DNA of 64,000 bases. Source: JAVBMV01 sp031552145. Its GTDB lineage: Bacteria; Myxococcota; Myxococcia; Myxococcales; UBA5297. Location: positions 124,001 through 188,000 of the forward strand of contig JAVBMV010000003.1 in the NCBI GenBank assembly GCA_031552145.1, read 5' to 3'. Each line of letters opens with the position of its first letter. Position 1 is the first letter of the stretch. The notes under the pieces are model-generated. The model was not told the origin of the DNA. It saw only the letters and a program-made list of their open reading frames with translations, and made no database searches. This document shows, piece after piece, positions 16,591-25,646 of the stretch. Position numbers and translations under genes: made by a program.

Positions 16591-19500
16591 ATGAGCTCGA
16601 CCCAAGATTCCAAGATTGGCCCCGTGTCGCCCCTCCTCTCGCGTCCACCGGAGGAGGCGAGCCTCTCCCGTCTCCTCGAGCGCGCCAGGGTTTACAGATG
16701 GCGCGGCACAGTCGCCAGCAGAATGCTGAGCCTGACGCTCTCGCCACAGCTCGCGGCGCTCTTCGGGACCAATGGCGAGACCTTCGAGCTCGACCTGGAC
16801 GACGTGCTGGAGCGGCGCTGCCACGCGAACGACGCCAGCCGCGCCCGCCTCGCCCTCGCCACGGCCATGAGCCCCGCCGCGGGCGATCCCTCCTTCCGCG
16901 TCGAGCTGCGGCTCTGGAATACAAAAGAGCGGCGCTGGTGGTGGTGCCTCCTCATGGGAGAGGCGCATGGGGAGAGCGACTCCAACACCCTCCATTTCGA
17001 CGGCGCGCTCCAACCTCTGCATGACAGCGTCGCGCTCCAGGAGACGCTGGCCGAAAAACGGAGAGCCGATCAGCGTGCGCAGATCATGCTCGACGCGACG
17101 CCACTCTGCGCCAATTTCTGGGACGAGGATTTCAGGAATGTCGACTGCAACCAAGAGGCAGTGAACCTCTTCGGGTTGAAGGACAAGCAGGAGTACCTCG
17201 ATCGCTTCGCCGACCTCAGCCCAAAATTCCAGCCCGATGGCCGCCCTACCTCCGAGAAGGCGGCGGAGATGGTCTCCAAAGCCTTTCGGGAGGGTTATGC
17301 GCGCTTCGAGTGGCTGCACCAAACCTTGAAGGGCGAGCCCATCCCCGCGGAGATCACTCTGCGGCGCGTCAAGAGCGGCGACGGCTTCATCGTCGCGGGC
17401 TACACCCGCGACTTGCGCGAGCTGAAGGCCACCATGGCCAAGAAGCAGGAGGCCGACGAGCGCGCGCAGATCATGCTCGATGCCACGCCACTCTGCGTGA
17501 ACTTCTGGGATGAGGGCTTCAATAACGTCGACTGCAACCAGGAGGCGGTCGCCCTCTTCGACTTGAAGAACAAGCAGGAGTACCTCGCTCGCTTCTTCGA
17601 CCTGAGCCCCGAATTCCAGCCCGACGGCAGGCGAACCTCCGAGAAGGCAGGGGAGATGATTCAGAAGGCCTTCGCCGAGGGCTTCGCCAAGTTCGAGTGG
17701 ATGCACCAGAAGCTCAACGGCGACCCCGTCCCCGCCGAGATCACCCTGCGCCGCGTCAAGCGCGGCGAGGGCTACATCGTCGCGGGGTACACGCGCGACC
17801 TGCGCGAGCTGAAGGCCACCCTGGCCAAGAAGCAGGAGGCCGACGAGCGCGCGCAGATCATGCTCGACGCCACGCCGCTCTGCGTGAACTTCTGGGACGA
17901 GAGCTTCAAGAACGTCGACTGCAACCAGGAGGCGGTCCACCTCTTCGGCCTGAAGAACAGGCAGGAGTACCTCGACCGCTTCTTCGAGTTGAGTCCCGAG
18001 TTCCAGCCCGACGGCAGGCGCTCCGCCGAGAAGGCCAGCGAGATGATTCATATGGCCTTCACCGAGGGCTTCGCCAAGTTCGAGTGGATGCACCAGAAGC
18101 TCGACGGCGAGCCCATTCCGGCGGAGATCACCCTGCGCCGCGTCAAGCGCGGCGACAGCTACATCGTCGTCGGCTACACCCGCGACCTCCGCGAGCTGAA
18201 GGCCACCATGGCCAAGAAGCAGGAGGCCGATGAACGCACGCAGCTGATGCTCGACGCGACTCCGCTCTGCGTCAACCTCTGGGACGAGAACTTCAACAAC
18301 GTCGATTGCAATCAGGAGGCGGTCAACCTCTTCGACCTGAAGAGCAAGCGGGAGTATCTCGATCGCTTCTTCGAGCTGAGCCCGGAGTTTCAACCTGACG
18401 GCAGGCGCTCCGCCGAGAAGGCAGTGGAGATGATCACCGCCGCCGCTCGAACCGGGACCTGCGTCTTCCAATGGATGCACCAGAAGCTGAACGGCGAACC
18501 GATGCCCTCGGAGATCACGCTGCGCCGCATCAAGCATGGCGACGGCTACATCATCGCCGGCTACACGCGCGATCTGCGGCAGCTCAAGGCCGCGATGGCC
18601 GACCTGGAGAACGAACGGGCCTTCCTGAAACAAGTGATGGCGTCGAGCCCGGTCTGCTTCACCATCTTGGTGGAGGGCGTTGCGCGCTTCACCACCCCCT
18701 TCACCGAGGAGTTCCTGGGGCTCGACCTCGGCGGGGCGCTCAGCGATTACTTCCTCGATCCGCGCGACGCGCTCCAACTCTTTTCGGACTTGGACCGCGA
18801 CAAGACGCTCAACTGGCGCCCGGTGACCCTGCGCGCGGCCAACGGCAAAATCCGGGACATGCTCGCCAATATGTTCTTCACGACCTACGAGGGGCAGCGC
18901 GGCGTCATGACCTGGCTGGTCGACGTCACCGACATGAAGAACGCGGAGCGCGAGCTGCGCCGCGCCCGCGACGTCGCCGAGGAGGCGACGCGTTCGAAGA
19001 GCGGCTTCCTGGCGAACATGAGCTACGAGCTCCGCACGCCCATGAACGCCATCATGGGCTTGACCCATCTCCTCATGCGCACCGACGCCACGCCGCAGCA
19101 GCGCGAGTACCTGAACAAGACGGAGCAGTCCTCGCGCGCGCTGCTGCGCATCATCGACGACATCCTCGACCTCTCCTCCTTCGAGGCAGGAGAGGTGCTT
19201 CTTCAGGACGCGCCCTTCGCGCTCGCGCCGTTGCTGCAGGACTTCAAGCCGATGCTGCGGCGGCGCCTCGACGAGAACAATCTGGTGCTGGAGGTGCAGC
19301 AGTCGAAGGCGCTTCCCAAGGCGCTGCGCGGAGACCAGCAGCGCCTGATGCAGGTGCTACAAAACCTGGTCGAGAACGCTATCAAGCACACACGCGACGG
19401 GAGGGTGACCATCGCCGCGGCGGAGAAGGAGCGCGACGAGGCGGGCTTCGTGGTGCAGTTCTCGGTGGCCGATACAGGTGAAGGGATGAGCGCCGAAACC

Positions 19501-20151
19501 GTCGCCAAAGTCTTCATGACCTTCTCCGAGGTCGACTTCTCGATGTCGCGGCGCGCCGGCGGTACAGGACTCGGCCTGCCCATCTGCATGCGCCTCGTCA
19601 AGGCGATGAAGGGCGAGCTCTGGTGCGAGAGCCGCGAGGGTTACGGAACCACCGTCTATTTCACGGCGCGCTTCGGCTTCGCCTCGGAGGAGGAACTGGC
19701 GGCGGCGGAGCTCCGCGAGGGCGCCCTGCAAAACGCCAAGTCGGGCGCCTCGCTCACCAGCCGTTCGGCCAGCGCCTCGGGCATCAAGGTGCTGCTCGTC
19801 GACGACATCTCGCTCCACCAGGTGATCGCGCTAGAGATTCTGGCGATCGGGGGGTACCGAGTCGACGCCGTGGGGAGCGGGCGCGAGGCGCTGGAGGCGC
19901 TCTCGAGGCGCCACTACGACATCGTGCTCCTCGACCTGCAGATGCCCGACATGGATGGCTTCCAGACCGCGGCGGAGATCCGAAAGCGGCGGGCGCTACA
20001 GGAGATCCCGCTCGTCGCGATGAGCGCGCGCACCCTCCAGGAGGACCGAGACCGGTGCATCGCGGCGGGCATGAACGACTATGTCGCCAAGCCCGTCGAG
20101 CCGAGCGCGCTCTACGCGGTGTTGGAGCGCTGGAGTCGGAAGCCTTCCTAG
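16591..20151 (+). CDS. Hybrid histidine kinase with four tandem PAS-like repeats and a Tyr replacing the H-box His
   Basis: A 1,186-residue cytoplasmic sensor with no membrane segment. After about 160 residues, four consecutive 129-residue PAS-like units (17077-18624) share DATPLCVNFWDE, NVDCNQEAV, SPEFQPDGRR, FEWMHQKLNG and GYTRDLRELKA. A fifth, divergent sensor segment follows. The HisKA region reads NMSYELRTPMNAIMG: residue 812 is Tyr where the phosphorylated His should be. The ATPase domain looks intact (Asn929 in QNLVENAIKHT, DTGEGMS, GTGLGLPI). The C-terminal receiver is complete (LLVDD, Asp1115 in LLDLQMPDMDG, Lys in YVAKPVEP). It cannot autophosphorylate at the normal site, so it may act as a pseudokinase or scaffold whose receiver is fed by another kinase. 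The start is ATG 16591 with GGAG upstream; a GTG at 16519 is less likely. Confidence 0.93.
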   Translation: MSSTQDSKIGPVSPLLSRPPEEASLSRLLERARVYRWRGTVASRMLSLTLSPQLAALFGTNGETFELDLDDVLERRCHANDASRARLALATAMSPAAGDPSFRVELRLWNTKERRWWWCLLMGEAHGESDSNTLHFDGALQPLHDSVALQETLAEKRRADQRAQIMLDATPLCANFWDEDFRNVDCNQEAVNLFGLKDKQEYLDRFADLSPKFQPDGRPTSEKAAEMVSKAFREGYARFEWLHQTLKGEPIPAEITLRRVKSGDGFIVAGYTRDLRELKATMAKKQEADERAQIMLDATPLCVNFWDEGFNNVDCNQEAVALFDLKNKQEYLARFFDLSPEFQPDGRRTSEKAGEMIQKAFAEGFAKFEWMHQKLNGDPVPAEITLRRVKRGEGYIVAGYTRDLRELKATLAKKQEADERAQIMLDATPLCVNFWDESFKNVDCNQEAVHLFGLKNRQEYLDRFFELSPEFQPDGRRSAEKASEMIHMAFTEGFAKFEWMHQKLDGEPIPAEITLRRVKRGDSYIVVGYTRDLRELKATMAKKQEADERTQLMLDATPLCVNLWDENFNNVDCNQEAVNLFDLKSKREYLDRFFELSPEFQPDGRRSAEKAVEMITAAARTGTCVFQWMHQKLNGEPMPSEITLRRIKHGDGYIIAGYTRDLRQLKAAMADLENERAFLKQVMASSPVCFTILVEGVARFTTPFTEEFLGLDLGGALSDYFLDPRDALQLFSDLDRDKTLNWRPVTLRAANGKIRDMLANMFFTTYEGQRGVMTWLVDVTDMKNAERELRRARDVAEEATRSKSGFLANMSYELRTPMNAIMGLTHLLMRTDATPQQREYLNKTEQSSRALLRIIDDILDLSSFEAGEVLLQDAPFALAPLLQDFKPMLRRRLDENNLVLEVQQSKALPKALRGDQQRLMQVLQNLVENAIKHTRDGRVTIAAAEKERDEAGFVVQFSVADTGEGMSAETVAKVFMTFSEVDFSMSRRAGGTGLGLPICMRLVKAMKGELWCESREGYGTTVYFTARFGFASEEELAAAELREGALQNAKSGASLTSRSASASGIKVLLVDDISLHQVIALEILAIGGYRVDAVGSGREALEALSRRHYDIVLLDLQMPDMDGFQTAAEIRKRRALQEIPLVAMSARTLQEDRDRCIAAGMNDYVAKPVEPSALYAVLERWSRKPS
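17077..18624 (+). repeat. Four direct repeats of 387 bp encoding PAS-like units
   Basis: Units start at 17077, 17464, 17851 and 18238, each exactly 387 bases (129 codons), with no length variation. Units 2 and 3 are the most alike; 1 and 4 are more diverged (for example LWDEN and TCVFQWMHQ in unit 4). Exact spacing with high nucleotide identity points to recent tandem duplication and possible copy-number change. Confidence 0.95.
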
Positions 20152-21125
20152 GTGCTCTCTGGAGCAGAGAGCCCGAGCGCCGCGAGCACCTCTTGGAGCT
20201 CGCGCGGGAGCGGCGCCTCGATCGTCAGCTGCTCGCCGCTCTTGGGGTGCTCGAAGGAGATCCGGCGCGCGTGGAGGAACATGCGCTTGAGCCCGCTCCT
20301 CCCTCGCAGCTCGCGATTGAAGGGGAAGTCGCCATGGCGCCGATCGCCCGCCACGGGGTGCCCGATGGCGGCCAGGTGGCGCCGGATTTGGTGGGTGCGC
20401 CCTGTCTCGATCTGGCATTCGAGGAGCGAGGCGAGCGCGCCCTTCGAGAGGACGCGATATCGGGTGAGCGCCTCCTGCAGGTTGATACCGCGCAGAGCCT
20501 TGCTGCGCCCGCTCTGCTCGTGCTCCGCGAGCGGCAGATCGATGACTCCCTTGGGGGGGGACAGTGTCCCCTTGGCGAGCGCGAGGTAACTCTTCTTCGC
20601 CTCTCCCGCCGTGAAGATCTCGGTGAAGCGCACCATCACCGGGCGGCGCTTCGCCACCAGGATCACACCAGAAGTGTCGCGATCCAGCCTGTGAGCAGGA
20701 GAGGCGGCGAAGTCGTTGCGCACCGCCCTCGGTCCCAAATATTCGCGCACCAGATCGACCACGGTGCCATCCTCGATGCCGCTGCCCGGATGGGCCGCCA
20801 TCCCAGAGGGTTTGTTGAGCGCGAGCAGGTAGTCGTCCTCATAGAGGATGTCGAGCGCTTGCCGGGGTGGTCGAGAGGCGCGGGGCGCGCCGCCCGCGGC
20901 TTCGCCCGGAGCGGGTCCCAAGAGCTGCGATTCGTCGCCGCGGATCAGCACCCGATCGCCCGCGTGGAGCAGCCGCTCCGGCTGGCCCCGCTCGCTGTTG
21001 ACGCGCACCTTTTTGGTCCGAAACATCTTGTAGAGGTGGGAGAGCGGCACGTTCGCGAGAATCTTGCGGACATACTTGTCGAGGCGCTGCCCCTCGCCAT
21101 CCTCTGTAACGACTCGTTCGATCAT
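20148..21125 (-). CDS. RluC/RluD-family pseudouridine synthase
   Basis: Isomerises uridines in 23S rRNA. Residues 10-65 are an S4 RNA-binding domain (GQRLDKYVRKIL, LYKMFRTKKVRVN). The synthase domain has the catalytic Asp in AHRLDRDTSGVILVAK, LNKPSGMAAHPGSG, the KKSYLALAKG segment and the end motif IETGRTHQIRRHLA with GHPVAGDRRHG. FLHARRISFEHPKSGE is also typical. RluC is favoured because of the S4 domain and length of 325 residues, but the target uridine cannot be told from sequence alone. The stop overlaps that of the hybrid kinase by four bases, tail to tail. Confidence 0.92.
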   Translation of the reverse strand: MIERVVTEDGEGQRLDKYVRKILANVPLSHLYKMFRTKKVRVNSERGQPERLLHAGDRVLIRGDESQLLGPAPGEAAGGAPRASRPPRQALDILYEDDYLLALNKPSGMAAHPGSGIEDGTVVDLVREYLGPRAVRNDFAASPAHRLDRDTSGVILVAKRRPVMVRFTEIFTAGEAKKSYLALAKGTLSPPKGVIDLPLAEHEQSGRSKALRGINLQEALTRYRVLSKGALASLLECQIETGRTHQIRRHLAAIGHPVAGDRRHGDFPFNRELRGRSGLKRMFLHARRISFEHPKSGEQLTIEAPLPRELQEVLAALGLSAPEST

Positions 21126-21274
21126 CGATGTTGGACCTTAGCCGCTCGGCGCCGGAAGAGCTATCGGGAGCTCTGGGAATCCATCGGGCGTTGACACAGG
21201 CGCGCGGCGACCGCTACCACGACCTCTGCCGCGCCGGCAGCAGCCAGGGAGCCTCGGGCTCCGGGGAGCCAACG

Positions 21275-24200
21275 ATGTCCTTCGTCCATCTGCACCTCCA
21301 TACTCTCTACAGCCTGCTCGACGGAGCCATCCGCATGAAGGACCTGGTGCGGGTGGTCGGCGCGATGAAGATGGAGGCCGTCGCGGTCACCGATCACGGC
21401 AACATGTTTGGCGCCATCGACTTCTACAAGAAGGCGAAGGAGGCCGGCATCAAGCCCATCCTCGGCATCGAGACCTATGTAGCGACCAAGGGGCGCAAGG
21501 ATCGGACCGAGCGCTCCAGCCACCACCTGATCCTCCTGGCGAAGGATGCCCAGGGCTATGCGAACCTCCGCAAACTCTCGTCGCTCGCCTTCACCGAGGG
21601 CTTCTACTACAGCCCGCGGGTAGACAAAGAGCTGCTCGCCAAGCACTCGGAGGGGCTCTTCTGTTCGACGGCATGCCTGGGCGGCGAGCTTCCCCAAGCC
21701 ATCCTGAACGGCCACATGGATCGCGCCCGCGCCGCCGCCCAGGAGTATCTCTCTATCTTCGGCCCCGACCGCTTCTTCCTCGAGCTGCAATCGAATGGTC
21801 TCTCCGAGCAGCGGCAGGTGAACGACGCCATGAAGCAGCTCGCGCGCGACCTGGGCGTGGGACTGCTCGCCACCGCCGACTGTCACTACGAGCGGCGCGA
21901 GCACGCGATGGCGCAGGAGATCCTCATGTGCATCGCGAGCGGAAAGACGCTCGCCGACGAGAACCGGATCCGCCACGAGACGAGCGACCTCTACATCAAG
22001 AGCCCGGCGGAGATGGCGGCGGCCTTCGCCGACGTCCCCGAGGCGCTCGCCAACACGCTGAAGATCGCCGAGCAGTGCAACTTGGAGCTGAAGCTCGGAA
22101 ACCCGGTGCTCCCCTCCTTCGCTCCTCCCGACGGAGAGAGCGAGAACGACTGCATGATGCGGTTGGCGCGCGAGGGGCTCGCCCGGCGCCTGGCGCAGGC
22201 GGAGCGGCGCGGAGAGCGACCCGATCGGGACACCTATCGCGCCCGGCTCGATCTGGAGCTCTCTGTCATCGGGAAGATGGGCTTCTCGGGCTACTTCCTC
22301 ATCGTTCAAGACTTCATCAACTGGGCCAAAAAGAATGGCGTGCCGGTCGGACCTGGGCGCGGCAGCGGCGCCGGCTCGCTCGTCGCCTACTCGCTGGGAA
22401 TCACCGATCTGGATCCCATCCCCTACAACCTGCTCTTCGAGCGCTTCCTCAATCCCGAGCGCGTCTCGATGCCCGACTTCGACGTCGACTTCTGCCAGAC
22501 GCGGCGCGACAAGGTGATCGGCTACGTCACAGAGCGGTATGGGCGCGACAAGGTCGGGCAGATCATCACCTTCGGCTCGCTCAAGGCGCGCAGCGTGATC
22601 CGAGATGTCTGCCGCGTGATGAAGCTCTCCCCCTCGGAGGGCGATCGCATCGCCAAGATGGTGCCCGAGGTGCTCGGCATCACCTTGAGTCAGGCCATCG
22701 AGCAAGAACCGAAGCTGCGCGAGCTGCGCGACGCGCCGAAGCCCCTCGGCGTGAAGATGACCACCCCGGGCGAGCACACGGCGCGCGAGGTGACCACCGC
22801 CGATCTGCTCGAGATCGCGCAGGCGCTCGAGGGGCTCACGCGCCAGCCGGGGATGCACGCGGCCGGCATCGTCATCAGCGACAGCCCGCTCACCGACACC
22901 GTTCCGCTCTATCAGGCCCCCGGCGAAGAGGCGCTGGTGACCCAGTACGCCAAGGACGAGGTGGAGGCCGCGGGGCTCGTGAAGTTCGACTTCCTGGGCC
23001 TCAAGACGCTCACCGTGATCCAGGACGCGCTCGATCTGGTGAACCGGGGCAGGCCCGCGGAGGACCAGCTGATAGCCGCCGACCTCCCGCTCAATGACGA
23101 GGCCGCCTTCGCGCTGATGTCGAAGGGAGACACCGCCGGCATCTTTCAGATGGAGTCCTCGGGCTTCACCGAGATGGTGAAGGCGCTCAAGCCCTCCTGC
23201 TTCGAAGACGTGGTGGCGGCAGGCGCCCTCTACCGGCCCGGCCCACTCAAGATGAAGCTCCCCGGCACCGACACCACCATGGTGGAGCTCTACATCGAGC
23301 GCAAGCACGGGCGGCTGCCGGTCGAATATGCCCACCCCTCCCTCGAGCCGCTGCTCAAGGAGACCTACGGCGTCATCGTCTATCAAGAGCAGGTGATGCA
23401 GATCAGCCAGGTGCTCGCGGGCTATTCGCTCGGCAAAGCCGACATGCTGCGCCGCGCCATGGGCAAGAAGAAGGCGGAGGTGATGGCGAAGGAGCGCGCC
23501 GGTTTCCTCGCGGGCGCCATCGCGCGCCAGATCGATCCAGAGGTGGCGGGCTACATCTTCGACATGATGGAGAAGTTCGCCGAGTACGGCTTCAACAAGT
23601 CGCACTCTGCCGCCTACGCCGTCGTCTCGATGCAGACCGCCTGGCTCAAGGCGCACCACCGTGTCGAGTTCATGGCGGCGCTCCTCTCGAGCGAAATGGA
23701 GAACACCGACAAGGTGGTCCACCACATCGCCGAGGCGCGCAGCTCGGGCCTGGAGGTCCTGCCCCCCGACGTGAATGAGTCGCTCAAGGACTTCTCCGTC
23801 GCCGGGGGGAAGATCCGCTTCGGCCTGCGCGCGGTGCGCGGCGTGGGCGACGGCGCGATCGAAGCGATCGTCTCTGTGCGCGAGAGCGGCCCCTTCAAGG
23901 GGCTCTTCGACTTCTGCGAGCGGATCGATTTGAAGAAGGTGAACCGCAAGGTGATCGAGTGCCTCGTGAAGGCGGGCGCCTTCGACTTTACACAGGTCGC
24001 GCGCAAGCGCCTCTTCGACTCGCTCGACCGGGCGCTGGAGCGCGGCCAGGCGGCGCAGCGCGATCGCGCGGTGGGACAGGCCTCGCTCTTTGGCGCGCTC
24101 ATGGGTGGCGCGGGCGCCAAGGAGAAAGGAGGGGGTGGCGGGGCGGAGCCTTATGTCGCGGGCGAGGAGTGGCCCGAGCGCGAGCGGCTTCAGTACGAGA

Positions 24201-24883
24201 AGGAGATCATCGGCTTCTACATCTCGGGTCACCCGCTCGCGCAGTACCGCCGGGAGTTGGAGCGGCTGGCGCGCCCCTGCGCGCGTCTGGGCGGGCTTCG
24301 CAAGGACACGAAGGTGACCATCGGCGGCGTGCCGCTCGGGCTGCGCGAGCGGGTGCTCCAGAGCGGAAAGCGTATGGCCAACGTCACCATCGAGGACACG
24401 AGCGGCTCGGTCCCCTGCGTCTGCTTCCCCGGCAAGGACGGGAGCCGCAGCGAGCAGATCGATGGCAAATGGCAGCGCGGCAAGCCGCGCCCCGGCTACG
24501 AGGACTGGGAGGCGCTCCTCAAGAGCGGCGAGCCGCTGCTCGTCCATGGCACCACGCAGCTCGACACCCGCGGTGTCGAGAGCGACGAGCACGCCAAGGT
24601 AGAGCTCGTCGTCGACTCGATCGAGAGCCTCGCCGAGGTGCGGGCCAAGCGGACCAAGCAGCTCGAGCTCAGGCTCGCGGCGCCGCTCGCCACGGAGGAG
24701 GCGCTCACCAAGCTGCGCGAGCTCTGCCAGGCGCATCCGGGCACCACGCCGATGGTGCTCCTGCTCACCTTCGAGGGGCGCAGCGAAGTAACGCTCTCGA
24801 GCGCCATGAAGGTGGCCAACACACCCGATCTGGCGAGCGCGATCGATCGCCTCTTCGGCGGCGAGGTGGCGGAGTACTGCTAG
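21275..24883 (+). CDS. dnaE: DNA polymerase III alpha subunit
   Basis: The replicative polymerase. The 1,202-residue chain shows the PHP domain (HLHTLYSLLDGAI, VTDHGNMFGAIDF), the polymerase core with VGPGRGSGAGSLVAYSLGI and the catalytic aspartates in MPDFDVDFCQTRRDKVIGY, ITFGSLKARSVIRDVCRV, MHAAGIVIS, YKPGPLKMKL-like YRPGPLKMKL, YQEQVMQISQVLAGYSLG and FNKSHSAAYAVVSMQTAWLK. A helix-hairpin-helix region and an OB fold (VTIGGVPLGLRER, NVTIEDTSGSVPCVCF) follow. The ATG at 21275 is chosen because GGGGAG lies seven bases upstream and the protein then begins MSFVHLHLHT, as in the family. It looks like the DnaE1 type, with no exonuclease domain. Confidence 0.97.
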   Translation: MSFVHLHLHTLYSLLDGAIRMKDLVRVVGAMKMEAVAVTDHGNMFGAIDFYKKAKEAGIKPILGIETYVATKGRKDRTERSSHHLILLAKDAQGYANLRKLSSLAFTEGFYYSPRVDKELLAKHSEGLFCSTACLGGELPQAILNGHMDRARAAAQEYLSIFGPDRFFLELQSNGLSEQRQVNDAMKQLARDLGVGLLATADCHYERREHAMAQEILMCIASGKTLADENRIRHETSDLYIKSPAEMAAAFADVPEALANTLKIAEQCNLELKLGNPVLPSFAPPDGESENDCMMRLAREGLARRLAQAERRGERPDRDTYRARLDLELSVIGKMGFSGYFLIVQDFINWAKKNGVPVGPGRGSGAGSLVAYSLGITDLDPIPYNLLFERFLNPERVSMPDFDVDFCQTRRDKVIGYVTERYGRDKVGQIITFGSLKARSVIRDVCRVMKLSPSEGDRIAKMVPEVLGITLSQAIEQEPKLRELRDAPKPLGVKMTTPGEHTAREVTTADLLEIAQALEGLTRQPGMHAAGIVISDSPLTDTVPLYQAPGEEALVTQYAKDEVEAAGLVKFDFLGLKTLTVIQDALDLVNRGRPAEDQLIAADLPLNDEAAFALMSKGDTAGIFQMESSGFTEMVKALKPSCFEDVVAAGALYRPGPLKMKLPGTDTTMVELYIERKHGRLPVEYAHPSLEPLLKETYGVIVYQEQVMQISQVLAGYSLGKADMLRRAMGKKKAEVMAKERAGFLAGAIARQIDPEVAGYIFDMMEKFAEYGFNKSHSAAYAVVSMQTAWLKAHHRVEFMAALLSSEMENTDKVVHHIAEARSSGLEVLPPDVNESLKDFSVAGGKIRFGLRAVRGVGDGAIEAIVSVRESGPFKGLFDFCERIDLKKVNRKVIECLVKAGAFDFTQVARKRLFDSLDRALERGQAAQRDRAVGQASLFGALMGGAGAKEKGGGGGAEPYVAGEEWPERERLQYEKEIIGFYISGHPLAQYRRELERLARPCARLGGLRKDTKVTIGGVPLGLRERVLQSGKRMANVTIEDTSGSVPCVCFPGKDGSRSEQIDGKWQRGKPRPGYEDWEALLKSGEPLLVHGTTQLDTRGVESDEHAKVELVVDSIESLAEVRAKRTKQLELRLAAPLATEEALTKLRELCQAHPGTTPMVLLLTFEGRSEVTLSSAMKVANTPDLASAIDRLFGGEVAEYC

Positions 24884-24886
24884 TCG

Positions 24887-25534
24887 CTAGCCCAGCAGCG
24901 CGTTCACGCTGCCGACGAGCCAGCCATAGATGGCATTGAAGGGCGCCATGTAGAGTCCGCGGCCGAAGAAGAGCAGCGCGAGCAGGAGTGCTGGCGCGGC
25001 CAGACGCACGGCGCCCCAGAAGGGCTCGAGCCTCTTCGGCAGGAGCCAGTCGACGAAGCGGCTCCCGTCGAGCGGCGGCAGCGGCACCATGTTGAAGACC
25101 GCGAGCAGCACGTTGAGCGGCATCATCATCTGGAGGAAGGTCCTCAGCGCGTTCTCGCCAAAGAAAAACTCAGGCGCGAGGCGCGCGCAGAGCACATAGG
25201 CGAGGCCCGAGAGAAGGGCGAGCAGGATGTTCGAGGCGGGGCCCGCGGCAGCCGTCAAGGCCATCCCCGCCCCCATGTTGAGCCGCCGGGTAAAACGCGC
25301 CGGGTTGATGGGCACCGGCTTCGCCCAGCCGAAGGGCACCCCCAAGAGGGGTAGCAGGATGGTGCCGAAGAGATCGATGTGCGCCACGGGGTTGAGCGTC
25401 ATCCGCCCCTGCAGCGAGGCGGTGTCGTCGCCCAGCCTGAAGGCGCTGTAGGCGTGGGCCCACTCATGGACGGAGAGAGAGAAGATGAGCGGCACCATGT
25501 ACTGGATGCGCTCGAGGAGCGTCTCGATGTTCAT
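24887..25534 (-). CDS. Site-2 protease family (M50) membrane metalloprotease
   Basis: A 215-residue intramembrane zinc protease. The HExxH site appears in the first membrane helix as LSVHEWAHAYSAFRLGD, and the third metal ligand lies in NMVPLPPLDGSRFVDWLLP (LDG motif). The middle has NPVAHIDLFGTILLPLLG and hydrophobic helices around AAAGPASNILLALLSGLAYVL and LLLALLFFGRGLYM. The lack of PDZ domains and the short length fit the YwhC-like minimal group, which has broad or unknown substrates. The ATG at 25534 matches the family N-terminus; no ribosome site is obvious. It is convergent with dnaE, three bases apart. Confidence 0.92.
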   Translation of the reverse strand: MNIETLLERIQYMVPLIFSLSVHEWAHAYSAFRLGDDTASLQGRMTLNPVAHIDLFGTILLPLLGVPFGWAKPVPINPARFTRRLNMGAGMALTAAAGPASNILLALLSGLAYVLCARLAPEFFFGENALRTFLQMMMPLNVLLAVFNMVPLPPLDGSRFVDWLLPKRLEPFWGAVRLAAPALLLALLFFGRGLYMAPFNAIYGWLVGSVNALLG

Positions 25535-25646
25535 TGACAGATGAGTAGCGGCCACGGCGCCGCCGGTCAAATGCACTCGTGTTGCCCGGCACGAGAGCGC
25601 GTGATAGCTCCCACGCACGCTCCAACTCCAACCAGAGAGGCCCTCC

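Noticed and set aside
16474..19068. An 864-codon open frame with internal repeats on the minus strand
   Set aside because: The repeats mirror the four PAS-like units of the kinase on the plus strand. No independent evidence of coding.
21161..24736. A 1,191-codon open frame on the minus strand across dnaE
   Set aside because: It is fully inside dnaE on the other strand, rich in His, Leu, Gly and Arg, and shows no family motif. It is a codon-bias shadow.
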